From Sedimenticola selenatireducens DSM 17993 (lineage in GTDB: Bacteria > Pseudomonadota > Gammaproteobacteria > Chromatiales > Chromatiaceae), in contig NZ_ATZE01000009.1 of assembly GCF_000428045.1 (NCBI RefSeq), forward strand, positions 62,001 through 126,000: a DNA stretch of 64,000 nucleotides, in the 5' to 3' direction. The position numbers and the translations under genes were made by a program. This document shows, piece by piece, positions 62,382 to 64,000 of the stretch (the stretch's first letter is position 1; each line of letters opens with the position of its first letter). The notes beneath the pieces were generated by a model. The model searched no databases and was not told the origin of the DNA. It worked only from the letters and a program-made list of their open reading frames with translations.

Positions 62382-63491
62382 ATGAACCGGGCAGAGTATC
62401 TCCTCATTGTGGGTAACAGTGTGCGCTATCTTGCGCAGTCCGCCTCGCGTGGCGGTTATGCGGTGACCGGCGTGGACCTGTTTTCGGATGAGGATACGCA
62501 GGCCGCCTGTCACACCGCTGTCAAAACAGTACGGCAGGATGTCGAGGGGCTTGTAGATGTCTGTCTCGGTCAGGACATGGTGGCGAACACCGCCTGGATA
62601 TATGGTGCGGGGTTCGAGGCCGAACCAGAGCGGTTGCAGCAGCTGGAATCACTGGGCCGCTGTCTGGGTAACAGTCCGCGGACGCTGATGCTGTTGTCTC
62701 AGCCTGCCAGCTTTTTTCCCCTGCTGGATGACCTGGCGATCAGTTACCCGCGGGTGTCATTCAGGCGGCCGCGCAAGCCGTGTGGCTGGTTAAGAAAAGT
62801 CGCCGGCAGTTATGGTGGCCTGGGTGTCCGGTATGCCCAGACGGATGCCGCCGATAACCGGGTACATTATTTTCAGCGTCTGATTCCGGGCCCTGTCTGT
62901 TCGCTCACTTTTCTTGCCAATGGTAGTGAAATAGAGGTGCTGGGGATTAATAAGTTGCATGCAGTGAATCCCGGTCTGGGTGATTTTCGTTTTTCTGGCG
63001 TGTACTCCAAGTTCAATCCGGGTGATGAGCACAGGCGGCAGATGATTGACATGGCGCGGAAATTGACGGCATCCCTGCAGTTATGCGGTGCGAATGGTAT
63101 CGATTGCGTGTTCGAGGGTGATCAGGTGCTCCTATTGGAGCTGAATGCCCGCCCTCCGGCCACGCTTGAACTCTATGAGCAGGCGCTTCCGGAAGGTGGC
63201 GTGGCGGCGCATATCGCTGCCTGTAACGGCATGCTCAGTGAACCGTCCCTGGAAGGCCAGGCTCAGGGATACCGGGTCTACTATGCGGAACAGGATCAGG
63301 TAATCGGCCGGGTACCCTGGCCGGATTGGTGTAGTGATCGTCCGCCAGCCGGCACCTGTTGCCTGAAGGGGGCACCGGTCTGTGGCTTGCATGCGACGGG
63401 TAACTCCAGCATCGAGGTGGCTGGACTTCTGCAGGAGAGGCTTGAACAGATCCGCTCCCTCGTCGCCTTGTCGAATCAGGAGGCGGCCTGA
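62382..63491 (+). CDS. ATP-grasp protein of the H4MPT gene cluster
   Basis: A 369-residue ATP-grasp protein: GGYAVTGVDLFSD near the N-terminus, KVAGSYGGLGVRYA as the ATP loop (about 143-156), HYFQRLIPG and the metal-binding end LLLELNARPPATLELYE (about 250-266). Such genes accompany mch and mtdB in methylotrophs (like orf17) and are thought to serve methanofuran or H4MPT synthesis, possibly amino acid ligation to the cofactor. ATG 62382 lies 1 base after mtdB; a longer in-frame start lies inside mtdB. Confidence 0.83.
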   Translation: MNRAEYLLIVGNSVRYLAQSASRGGYAVTGVDLFSDEDTQAACHTAVKTVRQDVEGLVDVCLGQDMVANTAWIYGAGFEAEPERLQQLESLGRCLGNSPRTLMLLSQPASFFPLLDDLAISYPRVSFRRPRKPCGWLRKVAGSYGGLGVRYAQTDAADNRVHYFQRLIPGPVCSLTFLANGSEIEVLGINKLHAVNPGLGDFRFSGVYSKFNPGDEHRRQMIDMARKLTASLQLCGANGIDCVFEGDQVLLLELNARPPATLELYEQALPEGGVAAHIAACNGMLSEPSLEGQAQGYRVYYAEQDQVIGRVPWPDWCSDRPPAGTCCLKGAPVCGLHATGNSSIEVAGLLQERLEQIRSLVALSNQEAA

Positions 63492-63492
63492 T

Positions 63493-64000
63493 ATGGCATT
63501 GCAAAATAACCCCGCTTCGATGAATCGGCATACCCGTAGTCTGGTTGATTCCCTGTTGCTGGATTCAGCGTCGCTCAGACTGTTGCCGCAACAGCTGGAG
63601 AATGGCGTTACGGTTATCGATGCCGGTATTAAATGTCATGGCGGTCTGGAAGCGGGTAGACGGATTGCCGAGATCTGCATGGGTGGGCAGGGACACGTAT
63701 CACTGCAGGCGGCGGGTACGGTGTCGGGCTGGACCTCCAATATTACCGTGCACAGCAACCAGCCGGTGCTGGCCTGTCTGGGGAGTCAATATGCAGGCTG
63801 GAGTCTGTCGCATGGTGAGGGCAAGTCGGCATTTCACGCCCTGGGCTCCGGTCCGGGCCGCATCCTTGCGCGTAAGGAAAAACTCTACGATCACCTGGGC
63901 ATTGAAGATAGCGCGGATTGTGCCACGCTGGTGCTGGAAGTTGATCAACCGCCCCCCCTTGAACTGACCGAACGTATTGCGCTGGATTGCGGTGTATTAC
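63493..64000 (+). CDS. mch: Methenyl-H4MPT cyclohydrolase, N-terminal part (3' truncated by window)
   Basis: The frame from ATG 63493 stays open to the window end (169 codons). It reads NRHTRSLVDSLLLD, then GLEAGRRIAEICMGGQG (about residues 53-69), then ACLGSQYAGWSLSHGEG and FHALGSGPGRILA, all typical of Mch. It hydrolyses methenyl-H4MPT to formyl-H4MPT, the step between MtdB and FhcD. It starts 1 base after the ATP-grasp stop codon. The C-terminal half lies outside the window. Confidence 0.93.
   Translation, partial: MALQNNPASMNRHTRSLVDSLLLDSASLRLLPQQLENGVTVIDAGIKCHGGLEAGRRIAEICMGGQGHVSLQAAGTVSGWTSNITVHSNQPVLACLGSQYAGWSLSHGEGKSAFHALGSGPGRILARKEKLYDHLGIEDSADCATLVLEVDQPPPLELTERIALDCGVL

Noticed and set aside
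63545-63967. 140-codon plus-strand frame near the window end
   Set aside because: The overlapping frame from 63493 translates to methenyl-H4MPT cyclohydrolase and stays open to the window edge, so this is its shadow.
1-64000. tRNA or rRNA genes
   Set aside because: I scanned for tRNA T-loop motifs (GGTTCGAATCC-like) and rRNA signatures by eye and saw none; a covariance-model scan would be decisive.

Overview
The window looks like a chromosomal segment of a sulfur-oxidising-type gammaproteobacterium, possibly related to Sedimenticola, Thiodiazotropha or Chromatiales. This is inferred from gene content and protein resemblance, because no rRNA or other phylogenetic marker is present. Supporting genes are a complete cbb3 oxidase locus with its assembly genes, an AzlCD exporter, a three-gene pyruvate-type dehydrogenase, and a large one-carbon/organosulfur block.

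Layout. 1-12.4 kb is a mosaic: the end of a large NAD-glutamate dehydrogenase, a MXKDX-repeat secreted protein, an OmpR-type two-component pair, a decayed BrnT toxin gene, a LEA-type lipoprotein, a GNAT acetyltransferase, a REP-associated transposase inside 19-bp inverted repeats, a lone cytochrome P450, a thioredoxin-HEAT fusion, a TIR-domain protein and azlCD. 12.6-25.3 kb carries a transglutaminase-like protein, E2/E1beta/E1alpha of a 2-oxoacid dehydrogenase, a GDT1 cation exporter, an RND pump pair, a cupin regulator divergent from superoxide reductase and a 2-Cys peroxiredoxin, and sfsA. 25.5-34.6 kb is the cbb3 block ccoNOQP, a 41-residue membrane peptide, ccoG, ccoH, ccoI and ccoS. 36.7-42.3 kb is a second haem-copper oxidase module: a CuA subunit II, a subunit I in which the usual active-site tyrosine position is glutamate, haem O synthase and a copper ATPase. 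It resembles the sNOR (NorSY) nitric oxide reductases more than oxygen reductases.

42.3-64 kb appears to be a coordinated C1/methanethiol island. A periplasmic SBP56-family protein (methanethiol oxidase, MtoX) follows a good sigma-54-type promoter. It is followed by a protein that fuses a SCO copper-chaperone domain to a dihaem MauG/cytochrome c peroxidase domain, then a TlpA-like thioredoxin. Around it lie a divergent SCO protein, an NAD-dependent formate dehydrogenase (NuoE-NuoF fusion plus molybdopterin subunit), FolE2, a stand-alone GcvH-like lipoyl protein, a FadL-type porin, OsmC and a FixLJ-like two-component pair. Finally come tetrahydromethanopterin (H4MPT) pathway genes: fhcC, fhcD, a beta-RFAP synthase, mtdB, an ATP-grasp protein and the start of mch.

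The inferred flow is methanethiol -> formaldehyde + H2S + H2O2 by MtoX, formaldehyde -> formate through H4MPT carriers, and formate -> CO2 + NADH by the formate dehydrogenase. Electrons would reach the cbb3 oxidase or the NO-reductase-like module. fae, fhcA and fhcB are not in the window. Function assignments rest on motif and family recognition by eye; no database search was run.
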